Source: Bacteroidia bacterium (GTDB lineage: Bacteria > Bacteroidota > Bacteroidia > UKL13-3). Taken from it: a stretch of DNA of 64,000 nucleotides. The notes below the pieces were generated by a model. The model was not told the origin of the DNA and did not search any database. It saw only the letters and a program-made list of their open reading frames with translations. Positions 18,302 through 26,769 of this stretch are shown piece after piece. Where the stretch lies: contig JAKLJI010000011.1 of assembly GCA_023151275.1 (NCBI GenBank), positions 49,233-113,232 on the forward strand. The letters are read 5' to 3'. Positions within the stretch are counted from its first letter, which is position 1. Every line of letters starts with the position of its first letter. The position numbers and the translations under genes were made by a program.

Positions 18302-19991
18302 AGCTCTTCCCTAATTTTTTAAAGCGTTGAATTTCTTTGCTCAGACTGGTGTTGTTTTGGTTAAATCCCTTCAGTTGGTTGAGCAGGGAAGGTTCTTTTT
18401 CTGCCCAACTCGATAAACAGGAAAATGCCTTAAGCCGGAATGCATTCGCCGAATTTCCGGCAGTTTTATGCGCATGATGCAAAGCGCCTATTAAGTCCTG
18501 TTTCTGCTTGAGATTTGAAGCTTCGGGAATTAAATCCGACAAGAGTTCAAGCTGCTTCATTGGTTCCTGTTGTTTGAGCATGCCTTTAAGGCAACTTTGT
18601 CCTTTGTTTCCAGTTTGCCAACCCGTTTTGTACAAGTCATAGGCAAGTTGAAAATCTTCTAATTTGTTGATTGCAAAATCTCCTGCTCCTAAATAGTGCT
18701 TGCCCGATTTTAATTCATCAATTTTTTTTAGATACATCTCCCGTGCATGATGGGGATCATTGAGTTTTGTAAGCAAATCGCCTGCCTGCTCCCAGGATTT
18801 GGATTGAATAAAAAGTTGCAGCGCTTTTTGATAATCATTGCCCTTTAAATAAGCAACCGCAGCAATAAATGAATAGGCTTCTCCAATGGATAAATAGGTT
18901 TTTGCTGCCTCAATATATTTTCCTGCTTTTTCAAGCATTTGAGCTGCCATGTATTTATTCCTGAGTAGCTTCAAATACACAAAGGCAGCCTTTTCATACT
19001 CTCCTTTTTTATCGAAATCATTAGCCAATTGATTGTATTTCTTAACGAGTTTATTTATAGTATCTGCTTCCAGATTAATGGTCCCACCGCTGGAATTTGG
19101 GTTGGTATTTCCCAAGTGCAGTTTTAATGTAAACCATTTAAAATTGAGTAAATAGGGCAGGCCTGCGTTTCCGCTTCCTCTTCCAAATCCGGAATCTGAA
19201 ATGGGTATGGCGTGGTTTAATCCGCGCTCGGGGTCTTTACTAAGCAAATCAATTAATTTGTCTATCTCCCGTTGGTTTCTTTCGTTCAGCTTTTCAAAAT
19301 TGGTCAGCTGTCGCTTGAACCAAGACGAATCATTTTCCCTTTTAGGCATTAAACTTTTGCCTAGCGCAGTAGGTTTCGTTTCACTTCCGGATTTGAAAAA
19401 GAATAGTTTCAACAAACCGAATTGAATGCGGTCCCAAATGGTTAATGGTTTGGTGATGGGTTCGTTTTCTTTGGGGAATAAGTTCTCTATTCTGGCTAAG
19501 CTTTCCTCTGCTGTTTCAAGCTTTACATAAATGAATTCAAGCCGTCTTCTTTCTTCTTTTTTCTCAGCAAATTGCCGCAGTTCGTTTTTATGAGGATTGG
19601 GAGCAAGCAGTAGTTCTTCAAGATTTAAGGGCCCAAGTAGTTCTGTAAATCCTTGGTTGGTAAGGCCAATTGCGTATTTATCCTGAATAGCATTTCTGAG
19701 TTTTTCTTCACTTGGCAATGGAACTAGGCTGGTGTATTCAGGAATAAATAAGCCAGAACTATGCGCTTGAAGCCTCATGAACGGGGAATTGGAAATTTCC
19801 TGTTTGCCATGCTCAACTACAATTCCCTTTAAATTATTAGTAGGTTTAAGATGCAAATAAACCTTTACATCCGAATTACTTAGGCCTGCATGTTGCAACA
19901 AGTCGAATGCCTGTTCCAAGGTATTTGCCTGAACATAGCTTGCGGCAATGGGCCACGCATTCTGTTGTGCTGGTTTTAGTTGAATCTTCAT
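18300..19991 (-). CDS. TPR-repeat component of the MoxR ternary-type operon
   Basis: A 563-aa protein without a signal peptide or membrane segment. The N-terminal part (residues about 1-290) has no recognised domain; it includes a basic or hydrophobic patch near IWDRIQFGLLKLFFF. From about residue 315 to 520 a run of TPR-like helical hairpins appears (YEKAAFVYLKLLRNKYMAAQ, GKYIEAAKTYLSIG, NDYQKALQLFIQSKSWEQAG). The start overlaps the previous stop by ATGA. Its position as the last gene of the MoxR operon, and the TPR array, point to a scaffold or partner-binding role in a MoxR-vWA-beta-propeller (bpX-like) system. This is inference. Confidence 0.7.
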   Translation of the reverse strand: MKIQLKPAQQNAWPIAASYVQANTLEQAFDLLQHAGLSNSDVKVYLHLKPTNNLKGIVVEHGKQEISNSPFMRLQAHSSGLFIPEYTSLVPLPSEEKLRNAIQDKYAIGLTNQGFTELLGPLNLEELLLAPNPHKNELRQFAEKKEERRRLEFIYVKLETAEESLARIENLFPKENEPITKPLTIWDRIQFGLLKLFFFKSGSETKPTALGKSLMPKRENDSSWFKRQLTNFEKLNERNQREIDKLIDLLSKDPERGLNHAIPISDSGFGRGSGNAGLPYLLNFKWFTLKLHLGNTNPNSSGGTINLEADTINKLVKKYNQLANDFDKKGEYEKAAFVYLKLLRNKYMAAQMLEKAGKYIEAAKTYLSIGEAYSFIAAVAYLKGNDYQKALQLFIQSKSWEQAGDLLTKLNDPHHAREMYLKKIDELKSGKHYLGAGDFAINKLEDFQLAYDLYKTGWQTGNKGQSCLKGMLKQQEPMKQLELLSDLIPEASNLKQKQDLIGALHHAHKTAGNSANAFRLKAFSCLSSWAEKEPSLLNQLKGFNQNNTSLSKEIQRFKKLGKS

Positions 19992-22582
19992 GTGTTTATG
20001 CGAATTGGAAGAGTCATTTTACATGAAACAGGAATGCCATTTTGAGTTCCGGGTTTCCAGTTTTTACAGCAAGCAAATGCGCGCAATACTTCAGCATCTA
20101 TTGCTTCATTAATTCCGGTTTCAATTTGGGTATTTTCAATGGTTCCATTAGCTTTAATTTCAAATTTCAATACCACTCTTCCGGAGGTATTGCTTAACTT
20201 ACTCCAGAAAGGAAGTTTAAATTCACGCAGAAATTCTTTGTTAAATTGCTCCATCCCACCTTCGTATGCCGGAACAATTTCAATAAATTGCTGTTGTTTA
20301 TTACCTAATATTTCATCAAGCCAAGGTTGAATAAATCGTTGGTAGAAATTTCGATTTTCCATCACTTCTCCGTCTTCAAAAAAGTAAGGATTGCCACAAT
20401 ACTTTCCTTGGCTAAATGCAGCCAATGGAAAATCGGGTATAAGCGGAAATACGATGTTTTTTTCTTCCTGATTGGGCCACTTCAGCATAACCTGATTCCC
20501 AGGAATAAATTTTACCTGAAACCCATTTTCAAATTGAAATCCGTTTTGGTAGTTTCCTTGTGCTGCAACGCTTATAACCGATTCCGGGTTTTCAATCAAA
20601 CTCAGAATGCCGTTGTTGGTGACAAGCATTTCATACCTATCAAAGCATAAATTTCCAAGACGGTTAATGAAAACTGCTTTTACTTTGGAATACTGCTTTT
20701 TCTTAAAATAGGTTTTGGGGTCAAATCCCCAATTGCTAATTAAATAATGTGGAACTTCTGTTTCCTGTTCAAGTTTCTTAAAGCTTCCATCCAGGCCAAA
20801 TTCAAGTAATTCAGTAGGTGTTTTTACATAGAATTTCTCATCCTTATACCAAGTCTTAAATTCCTTGCTTATGCAATTCCCGGAAATTGGTGTTGTTTTC
20901 TTTTCTTGTTCAAAAAATTGAATGCAAAATTTTAACTTAATTGGGTGATGTGTCAATCCAATCAACCCTAACTTGGGATGTTGGACCATCGAACAAATTT
21001 TTTCTTCAATGGGCCCATACATCTGCTTCCATCCTTTGGTGAATATTTCCTTCGATTTTTTTGCGCCTTGTTTTTCTAATCTCTTGTTGCAAACCAGAAG
21101 TCCATCCTTGGTTTGATGCCAATATTCCTGAGCACTAAACCGGTCAATGTAAACAGGTTCAGCAAAGGGATATATCAATAAAGGAAAGTCGCTAGCTTGA
21201 TTTGTTTTATGGTCTTGTTTTTGAATTAAGCCTTGGTAGTTTTTCCAGTGGGTATTGAAATGGATACGCAATTCCTGTTCCAAATGTCGTCCGTTGCTTG
21301 TAATCCGATAACGTTCAAATTGCCCACCCGAATCACATACGCCTAGGTAATTGATTTTGCTTCTGTTGTTTTGAAGAAAGTGCAAAAAATTAGGCTCCTG
21401 AAGTTGTCCTTTTTCAACAAAAAGAAAAACCTCATTACCAGGCACTGCATTGTATTCATTTGACCAACTTTCCAAAACAGGAAGCGGACTTTCGTTCAAA
21501 CTTAAATCTTTCAACGCCTCAACCAATCCAATTGGGTGTTCAGGAAAGAACTGATTTAATCCATTCCCTAAGGTGAAAAAGGCATGTTGTGCATTCTTTT
21601 TGGGGTCTATTTCCATGCTTAATGCAATTGCAAATGCAAGTAATCTTGGATTTCCCCATGCAGGAAGACTTGAGTCGATTAAAAAGGTGCGTGTAAAGGT
21701 TTGCTTGCTTTCCGGATTTTCATTGTGGTAGTACAAAGCCTCTCCATTGGCAATGCGTGTTAAGAATGTATGGTCGTCGTAGGCAAATTCAGATACCAGC
21801 AGCCGGTCGGGTCTGCCTTTCTGACTGATGTCTGCAAGTCCACCGGAGCTTTGATCTCCATGCTTTAATTTACTGCTGTGCTTATTTAAAGTTGCACTTA
21901 GATAAGGAACCAGTGCCGCTAATTGAAATAACTCCGATTGCTGGAAGTAGGGGAGTAATTTTTCAGGAACAGGTAATCCCGTGTTGCTAGTTGTTTTTTT
22001 TGAAATGAGAGTTTCCTGGGTAATTCTTCCCAATTCCGGTAAATCTTCCAGGGCTTTGATTAGGCTTTCAGAAGTTGGAAATTCCCGCTGGAGCGCTTCC
22101 AAATTTTTTGCATCTTCAAACTTTGGAAAGTCGCCTTTTCGCTTAGCTAGTTCGGGTAAATTAACAGTTCTTAAGGTCTGAACGGCTTTGTTGATTTTTT
22201 TATAATTGTACTTACGATGGGCATGATTGCAAATCAAAAAAAACAAATCATCGCGCTTGCTCCCCGTTTTGTATTGCTTGGGAAGTCGTGCAAGGGTTTC
22301 AAGAAATTCAATCGATGGAATAGATGTTACTGCAGCGCCATACAATGATTTGAATAGCTGATGAATACCGTCTTTATCCTTTTCCCAGGTGTCATTCATT
22401 GCATGCAATACCAGCAATTGAGTTCCAATCGAAGGCATTTGTCCTCCCAAGGAGCCTTGGTCTATCATCAAGCGAATTAATTCTGCATAATGAACAATGG
22501 TATGCCCATGCCGAACACAGGCATAGGATTCAGAATCCCATTCCCAGAAATAATCGTAATATGGACTAAACCAATTTACCAT
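19988..22582 (-). CDS. vWA-like/beta-propeller protein with C-terminal TonB domain
   Basis: An 864-aa protein with no signal peptide or membrane segment. The helical N-terminal third is unassigned. Around residue 300, FLIDSSLPAWG resembles a vWA MIDAS strand (DxSxS) in which the last Ser is replaced, and helix-strand alternation continues to about residue 430. Residues about 470-770 are beta-rich with repeated short strands, consistent with a propeller. The last about 88 residues are a TonB C-terminal domain: PAYEGGMEQFNKEFLREFKLP, GRVVLKFEIKANGTIENTQI, DAEVLRAFACCKNWKPG, then NGIPVSCKMTLPI. The ATG at 22582 overlaps the previous stop (ATGGTAA). vWA and propeller calls are by pattern; the TonB call is strong. 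Confidence 0.72.
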   Translation of the reverse strand: MVNWFSPYYDYFWEWDSESYACVRHGHTIVHYAELIRLMIDQGSLGGQMPSIGTQLLVLHAMNDTWEKDKDGIHQLFKSLYGAAVTSIPSIEFLETLARLPKQYKTGSKRDDLFFLICNHAHRKYNYKKINKAVQTLRTVNLPELAKRKGDFPKFEDAKNLEALQREFPTSESLIKALEDLPELGRITQETLISKKTTSNTGLPVPEKLLPYFQQSELFQLAALVPYLSATLNKHSSKLKHGDQSSGGLADISQKGRPDRLLVSEFAYDDHTFLTRIANGEALYYHNENPESKQTFTRTFLIDSSLPAWGNPRLLAFAIALSMEIDPKKNAQHAFFTLGNGLNQFFPEHPIGLVEALKDLSLNESPLPVLESWSNEYNAVPGNEVFLFVEKGQLQEPNFLHFLQNNRSKINYLGVCDSGGQFERYRITSNGRHLEQELRIHFNTHWKNYQGLIQKQDHKTNQASDFPLLIYPFAEPVYIDRFSAQEYWHQTKDGLLVCNKRLEKQGAKKSKEIFTKGWKQMYGPIEEKICSMVQHPKLGLIGLTHHPIKLKFCIQFFEQEKKTTPISGNCISKEFKTWYKDEKFYVKTPTELLEFGLDGSFKKLEQETEVPHYLISNWGFDPKTYFKKKQYSKVKAVFINRLGNLCFDRYEMLVTNNGILSLIENPESVISVAAQGNYQNGFQFENGFQVKFIPGNQVMLKWPNQEEKNIVFPLIPDFPLAAFSQGKYCGNPYFFEDGEVMENRNFYQRFIQPWLDEILGNKQQQFIEIVPAYEGGMEQFNKEFLREFKLPFWSKLSNTSGRVVLKFEIKANGTIENTQIETGINEAIDAEVLRAFACCKNWKPGTQNGIPVSCKMTLPIRINT

Positions 22583-23301
22583 TTCAATTCCATGCACATT
22601 ATACCGCGATGCAGTGGTTTTAAATCTGATTTGGGTATTGCAATCCAATTTCCTGAAGGTTCAAAAAGCGCCAGGTTCTTTCCATTCAAGCTGCATTTTT
22701 TGCTGAGTTTATCCATCAAAAATGTCCAGCGAAAGGTATAGCCTGCTGGAATTAGTAAATCATGGTATTGCCAATAGCTTTTGCCTGGCAAGGGAAGTAA
22801 GGGCTGTCCTACCAAAAGAAATTGATTGTTTATCTGAATGCCAGTTAACTTAGAAAATCGAATTTCTGTGAATTCCCGTAAAGCCTTTTCTAGCTGTTTT
22901 TTGTCAAGCAGAAGTGCGCTGCTGGGTTGAATAGTTTCTGTTGGTACCAGGTGATTAATAACTCGAAAATCATGTTGTGATGGTTCATGGATTTGAATGG
23001 GTAATTCCAGCTCCAGAACATTTTCTAAAGGCCCAAAAACCAGGTTTAATGGAAGTGTTTCGTATAATCGTTTACCGGGTTCAAGCAATTTGCCTTGGTA
23101 TTCCTGATACCAGGTTCGGTGAGGAAGGCTATTAAAATCGGGATTGTTCATGTCATCCATTGCAAATCCTTTCAGCCAAATCCATTCCGCATCCAAGGCA
23201 AGTTGCAACCCTTTGCAGGAAGCCAATTGGTAAAGCCGTTCCCTGTGCTTGGCAGGAAATTTCAAATAAATGGGTGCTAATCCCGCAGCAATTCCGTCCA
23301 T
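22576..23301 (-). CDS. Unknown component of the MoxR ternary-type operon
   Basis: A 241-aa protein with no signal or membrane segment and no domain recognised with certainty. It is rich in Leu and Trp and mixes helices with short strands (GLAPIYLKFPAKHRERLYQL, LLLDKKQLEKALREF, LLIPAGYTFRWTFLMDKLSK). It lies between moxR and the vWA-like gene, overlaps both reading frames (25 bp and 7 bp) and must be translated with them. By position it matches the small accessory proteins (bpX-type) of MoxR-vWA-beta-propeller systems, but that family name is an inference. Confidence 0.65.
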   Translation of the reverse strand: MDGIAAGLAPIYLKFPAKHRERLYQLASCKGLQLALDAEWIWLKGFAMDDMNNPDFNSLPHRTWYQEYQGKLLEPGKRLYETLPLNLVFGPLENVLELELPIQIHEPSQHDFRVINHLVPTETIQPSSALLLDKKQLEKALREFTEIRFSKLTGIQINNQFLLVGQPLLPLPGKSYWQYHDLLIPAGYTFRWTFLMDKLSKKCSLNGKNLALFEPSGNWIAIPKSDLKPLHRGIMCMELKW

Positions 23302-24404
23302 AAGGCTTCAGCTTTTTGGTTGAGTTGCGCTTTGCTTGCTTCGCTTTCAATCCAATCTATGCGCGACTGGAAATACCGAAGTTTGTCTTTGATGCGGGTT
23401 CGGTTAGCCGGAGATGAATCCTTGCGTAATTGAGTTTCCAATTCAAGCAAATCTTGCATCAAATTTTCGGGTTCGGGTTTTTGGTTAAGTCCCGATTGAG
23501 GATGTGCTTGTGTGGATGTATCTGATTCAATTACGGGGTCAATCATTCCTCGAAGTAGTTCAACTTGCTCCTCTGTATCCCAGATGTATTTCATCACCCA
23601 ACAATCGCTTGGAATGGCATGGGTTCGTCCCGAAATCAGTGCACTTGCAGCGAGAAGGTTTTGAATTTTTACTGCGCGTCTATCACTAACTTTTACTCCG
23701 GCATTTCTCAATTGCCTAATCAAGTCGATATACAGATTTCGGATTCCGGATAAGTCAATCTCCTTGCATGCCGCCTGCAAGCGTATGATTTCTGAAGGTT
23801 GAATGCGCGGTCGATTGGTCTCGTTATCTGAAGCAGCATTCCAACCGGCAATTAAAACCTGTTCCAATAAATCGGGTTCCACATAGTCCAATCGCATACG
23901 AATTAAGAAACGGTCGAGCAAGGCGGCTAATGATTCATCATCAGGCAATTGGTTGCTAGCACCTACGAAGAGCAAGGTTGGTAGTTTACGGGTTTCTTTG
24001 CCTCGTCTGAAAATGCGCTCATTTAAAGCGAGTAAAAGACTATTTAAGATGGCAGAATTTGCGTTGAATAATTCATCCAAAAACACCATCGAAGCTTCAG
24101 GTAACATGCCTTCCGTATTCGTAAGTAATTCGCCTTCGCGCAGCTTGCGAATATCAAAAGGACCAAACAATTCATTGGGTTCGGTAAAACGGGTCAACAA
24201 GTATTCAAAATTCTTACCATTTTCAATGCAATCCGAAAGCCGTCTGACTATGGCACTTTTTGCAGTACCGGGTGGTCCCATCAAGAAGGCATTTTCTTGA
24301 GCTACCAACGCAATTCCCAACAAGTCTATCGCTTCATCGCGGGCGACAAAGGCTTGTTTTACGTAGTTCAGAACTTGATTTAGTTTATGGAGTTCGTTTT
24401 GCAT
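23277..24404 (-). CDS. MoxR-type AAA+ ATPase
   Basis: A 375-aa ATPase of the MoxR/RavA class. Walker A is GPPGTAKS (residues 43-50), Walker B is MVFLDELF (D110-E111), sensor 1 is FVGASNQLPDD (about 147-156) and the arginine-finger region is LLDRFLIRM. The C-terminal lid includes RNLYIDLIRQLRNAG and SDRRAVKIQNLL, followed by a helical tail. MoxR ATPases use ATP to remodel or activate vWA-domain partners, and such a partner is encoded two genes downstream. The ATG at 24404 is chosen over an upstream extension because it gives the usual N-terminus (NELHKLNQVLN). It overlaps the preceding gene by 20 bp. Confidence 0.92.
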   Translation of the reverse strand: MQNELHKLNQVLNYVKQAFVARDEAIDLLGIALVAQENAFLMGPPGTAKSAIVRRLSDCIENGKNFEYLLTRFTEPNELFGPFDIRKLREGELLTNTEGMLPEASMVFLDELFNANSAILNSLLLALNERIFRRGKETRKLPTLLFVGASNQLPDDESLAALLDRFLIRMRLDYVEPDLLEQVLIAGWNAASDNETNRPRIQPSEIIRLQAACKEIDLSGIRNLYIDLIRQLRNAGVKVSDRRAVKIQNLLAASALISGRTHAIPSDCWVMKYIWDTEEQVELLRGMIDPVIESDTSTQAHPQSGLNQKPEPENLMQDLLELETQLRKDSSPANRTRIKDKLRYFQSRIDWIESEASKAQLNQKAEALWTELLRD

Positions 24405-25041
24405 GATTGTACGTATAATGGAATTCTGGCCAAAGCTCTTGGGAGTAAGCGCCAAGTTCTTTTGTCAGAAAGGAAAATAGAGGTTCGTTATTTGCCAGGC
24501 TGAGGTTTTTGGTTTGATACACCCGTTCTGCAAATAAGCGCATTAATAAATCAGCTTTTTTAGGAAATGGAATCGTTTCTTCGATGGGCATTTCACCGGC
24601 CATGGAAAACCAAAAAGGTAGTAGCTTTTTTTTCAAGGCAGGAATCAATTCATCTTCTGGATTTAAGCGCTGAAATTCAGAAAGCAAATCCGGAAAATAA
24701 CAAAGTACGAGATCAGCTGAAAGTATACCAGACTCAGTAGGAGTATTGGTATAATCTGGGAGTGAAGCAATGGCTTGAGTTGATTCTAACTCCCGTTGAA
24801 CAAGAAATCCTGAAGCTAATGTAACTAAGTTCACCGCCCACCAGGCCACTTCCGACTCAAAATGAATATCAGGATAAATTTGATTCGGATAGGCTGCCTT
24901 AAATTCCTGTTCAAGAAAGCGCAAGGTTTCTTCTTTATCGGCTTTAGGAAACAAACCTTCTGTAGCATACAGGTTCAACTGCCCTAGGGTGCGAAGCAGA
25001 TAAATGAACTCGGAGAGCAAAATGGGTGTGCCGGTATGCAT
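24385..25041 (-). CDS. Helical first protein of the MoxR ternary-type operon
   Basis: A 218-aa, mostly helical protein with no signal peptide and no domain that can be named with confidence. Hydrophobic heptad-like stretches (LLSEFIYLLRTLGQL, VAWWAVNLVTLASGFLV, LLMRLFAERVYQ) suggest an all-alpha fold rather than membrane spans. It opens the operon and its end overlaps the moxR start by 20 bp. In described MoxR-vWA-beta-propeller systems a small helical partner precedes or follows the ATPase, so a regulatory role is plausible but unproven. Confidence 0.65.
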   Translation of the reverse strand: MHTGTPILLSEFIYLLRTLGQLNLYATEGLFPKADKEETLRFLEQEFKAAYPNQIYPDIHFESEVAWWAVNLVTLASGFLVQRELESTQAIASLPDYTNTPTESGILSADLVLCYFPDLLSEFQRLNPEDELIPALKKKLLPFWFSMAGEMPIEETIPFPKKADLLMRLFAERVYQTKNLSLANNEPLFSFLTKELGAYSQELWPEFHYTYNHAKRTP

Positions 25042-25105
25042 CAGGGCTCTAATATACGCATTCTACGTTCTTGCCTGAAATGCTTGTTGTTTAAGAAAAA
25101 ATCTT

Positions 25106-25187
25106 TAACCCGGAATACGCATTAAAAGCCAATTTCTTTGACCTTTTGGTCCCCATGACGAAGTTCAAATGCGTAATCCGTGTTTAA
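25106..25187 (-). repeat. MITE-like repeat, copy D (internally deleted)
   Basis: A shortened copy with both terminal repeats (AACCCGGAATACGCATT and TCAAATGCGTAATCCG) but only the GGCCAAAAGG-type block between them; the central 90-100 bp seen in copies A to C are missing. TTTAA flanks or ends it on each side. It lies in the divergent region upstream of the MoxR operon. Confidence 0.7.
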
Positions 25188-25232
25188 TGGAGCGTTTTTT
25201 TGCTTTTAATCCTGTTATTTTGACGAATCAAA

Positions 25233-25640
25233 ATGAGTGATTTGAAAATTACACAACTAAAGTCTGAAGAAGCAAAACAGATACAGGAAGAAATTCAAGC
25301 TGCCTTGGATACAATTAAATCCAAGTACCAGTTGGTTGAGTTGAAAATTGCAGATTTTAAATTTGCACCCAATGCCTTTACTTGTTCTTTAAGGGGTAGA
25401 GTAGATTACTCCAGCACAGATCCACTTGAAGAGGCTTCAAAAACCTATTTTATCTCAAGTAATAAATTGCCCAAGAATTTTTTCGAATTGGGTTTTGTAA
25501 TCGAAGGTGAACGTTATGAAATTTTAAAAGTTGAACTGAAAAATTCCAAGTACCCCATTATTGCTTTCAATGTCAACAATGGTAAGTATTATAAATTCTC
25601 ACTTAATTATATACTGATTAACGGCAGGTTTGTGGATTGA
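25233..25640 (+). CDS. Hypothetical 135-aa protein
   Basis: An acidic-to-neutral soluble protein with an N-terminal helix rich in Glu, Gln and Lys (SEEAKQIQEEIQAALDTIKS), followed by alternating short strands (FTCSLRGRVDYSS, YEILKVELKNSKYPIIAFN). No signal peptide, membrane span or known motif was found. It is a stand-alone gene divergent from the MoxR operon with a copy of the MITE-like repeat between them. A connection to the operon cannot be shown. Confidence 0.6.
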   Translation: MSDLKITQLKSEEAKQIQEEIQAALDTIKSKYQLVELKIADFKFAPNAFTCSLRGRVDYSSTDPLEEASKTYFISSNKLPKNFFELGFVIEGERYEILKVELKNSKYPIIAFNVNNGKYYKFSLNYILINGRFVD

Positions 25641-25676
25641 TTCAGCTATTGGATATTGCCTGGAAAAAATGCCGGC

Positions 25677-26261
25677 CTATTCAATTTTTAGTTGATATTT
25701 TTCCAGCAAACCCGGCAATTGTTCCAGTTTGAATTGTGCTCCTTTTAGCTGATTAAATTCCGGCTCCAAACCCAGATTTACCGATGCTCTGAAATCGGCT
25801 TGTTGCAATTTGCAATTTGAGAATAAACTTCCTTGCAAATCGCTATTTTCGAATTTGGATTTGCTTAGATCACATTCCGAAAAACTGCATTCCTTCATGC
25901 TGCAAGAAAGGAATGGGGTATTGCTCAAATTCAAATTCCGAAAGCCACAAAAATCCAATTGGCATTTAAAAAACTTCAAGGAAAGCGAAAAGGTTTTTAC
26001 CAGCGAAAAATCAACCCCAATCATCTTAACATATAAAAAAGAACAACGCTGGAAACCGGTTTGCCGCAGTTTGCTATTGCTCAAATTACAAGACTCAAAT
26101 GTGCAGTCAATAAATTTTGCATCACCAAATTCAAAACCCTCAAAATTGCATTGCCTGAACGTGCAATTTTCAAATTCGGCACCTCTAAGATTTTGGGCGC
26201 GAAAATCCAGAGATTCATATTCACTATCTGCCTGATAACTATGAATGGTTAAGGTTTGCAT
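25677..26261 (-). CDS. Pentapeptide repeat protein
   Basis: A 194-aa protein made almost wholly of pentapeptide repeats with the A(D/N)LXX-like period: LRGAEFENCTFRQCNFEGF, KFIDCTFESCNLSNSKL, then CSMKECSFSECDLSKSKF and SDLQGSLFSNCKLQQADF. These form a right-handed quadrilateral beta-helix. The break in the middle (YVKMIGVDFSLVKTFSLS) and the C-terminal helix (FKLEQLPGLLEKY) are the layout of McbG/Qnr-like proteins that bind DNA gyrase, but many related proteins have other or no known roles. It is rich in Cys (about 15). No resistance claim can be made from sequence alone. Confidence 0.85.
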   Translation of the reverse strand: MQTLTIHSYQADSEYESLDFRAQNLRGAEFENCTFRQCNFEGFEFGDAKFIDCTFESCNLSNSKLRQTGFQRCSFLYVKMIGVDFSLVKTFSLSLKFFKCQLDFCGFRNLNLSNTPFLSCSMKECSFSECDLSKSKFENSDLQGSLFSNCKLQQADFRASVNLGLEPEFNQLKGAQFKLEQLPGLLEKYQLKIE

Positions 26262-26295
26262 GAAATTTAATTGTCGTTGTTTTTATTAGGTGGTT

Positions 26296-26748
26296 TCAAG
26301 TCGACCAATGGTAATAATTGTGTTCCTGGTCTTTGTGAAAACCGCATTTGATGTACAAGCTGTTTCCGGGCAAATTGTCCCTCCCTGTTTCTAGTATCAA
26401 TCCTGCAGATTTTGTTGCCATTGCATATTCCTGTGCTTTTTGAATCAGCCGTTCTGCAATGCCCATTTGACGAAATCCTTTGTCAACAAACAAATCGTTA
26501 AGCAACCACAATCGTTTCATGCGAGTTGATGAAAAAATAGGATACAATTGCACAAAACCAATGGTTTTCACATCGCCGGTTTGTGCCGTGAAAATTACCG
26601 ATTCATCAGCCAAAATACGGTCGCGCAAAAAGTGGCGCGCCGCAACCGGATTCGGACTTTGCTGGTAAAACTCGCGATAGGCTTCAAACAAAGGAATTAG
26701 CAGATCAAGGTCTTCCAAACCTGCTCGTTTTAATTCGATGGTTTTCAT
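26296..26748 (-). CDS. GNAT family N-acetyltransferase
   Basis: A 150-aa enzyme of the Gcn5-related acetyltransferase fold. The core strand and acetyl-CoA loop appear as LWLLNDLFVDKGFRQMGIAERLIQKAQEYA, given here only as landmarks LNDLFV and RQMGIAERL (the R/QxxGxG/A motif), followed by LILETGRDNLPGNSLYIKCG with the C-terminal tyrosine region. The N-terminal RAGLEDLDLLIPLFEAYREFYQ is typical of the family. The acceptor substrate is unknown. It is followed by the pentapeptide gene 34 bp away on the same strand and may be co-transcribed with it. Confidence 0.9.
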   Translation of the reverse strand: MKTIELKRAGLEDLDLLIPLFEAYREFYQQSPNPVAARHFLRDRILADESVIFTAQTGDVKTIGFVQLYPIFSSTRMKRLWLLNDLFVDKGFRQMGIAERLIQKAQEYAMATKSAGLILETGRDNLPGNSLYIKCGFHKDQEHNYYHWST

Positions 26749-26769
26749 GGCTAACTTGTTTGCAGCAAG

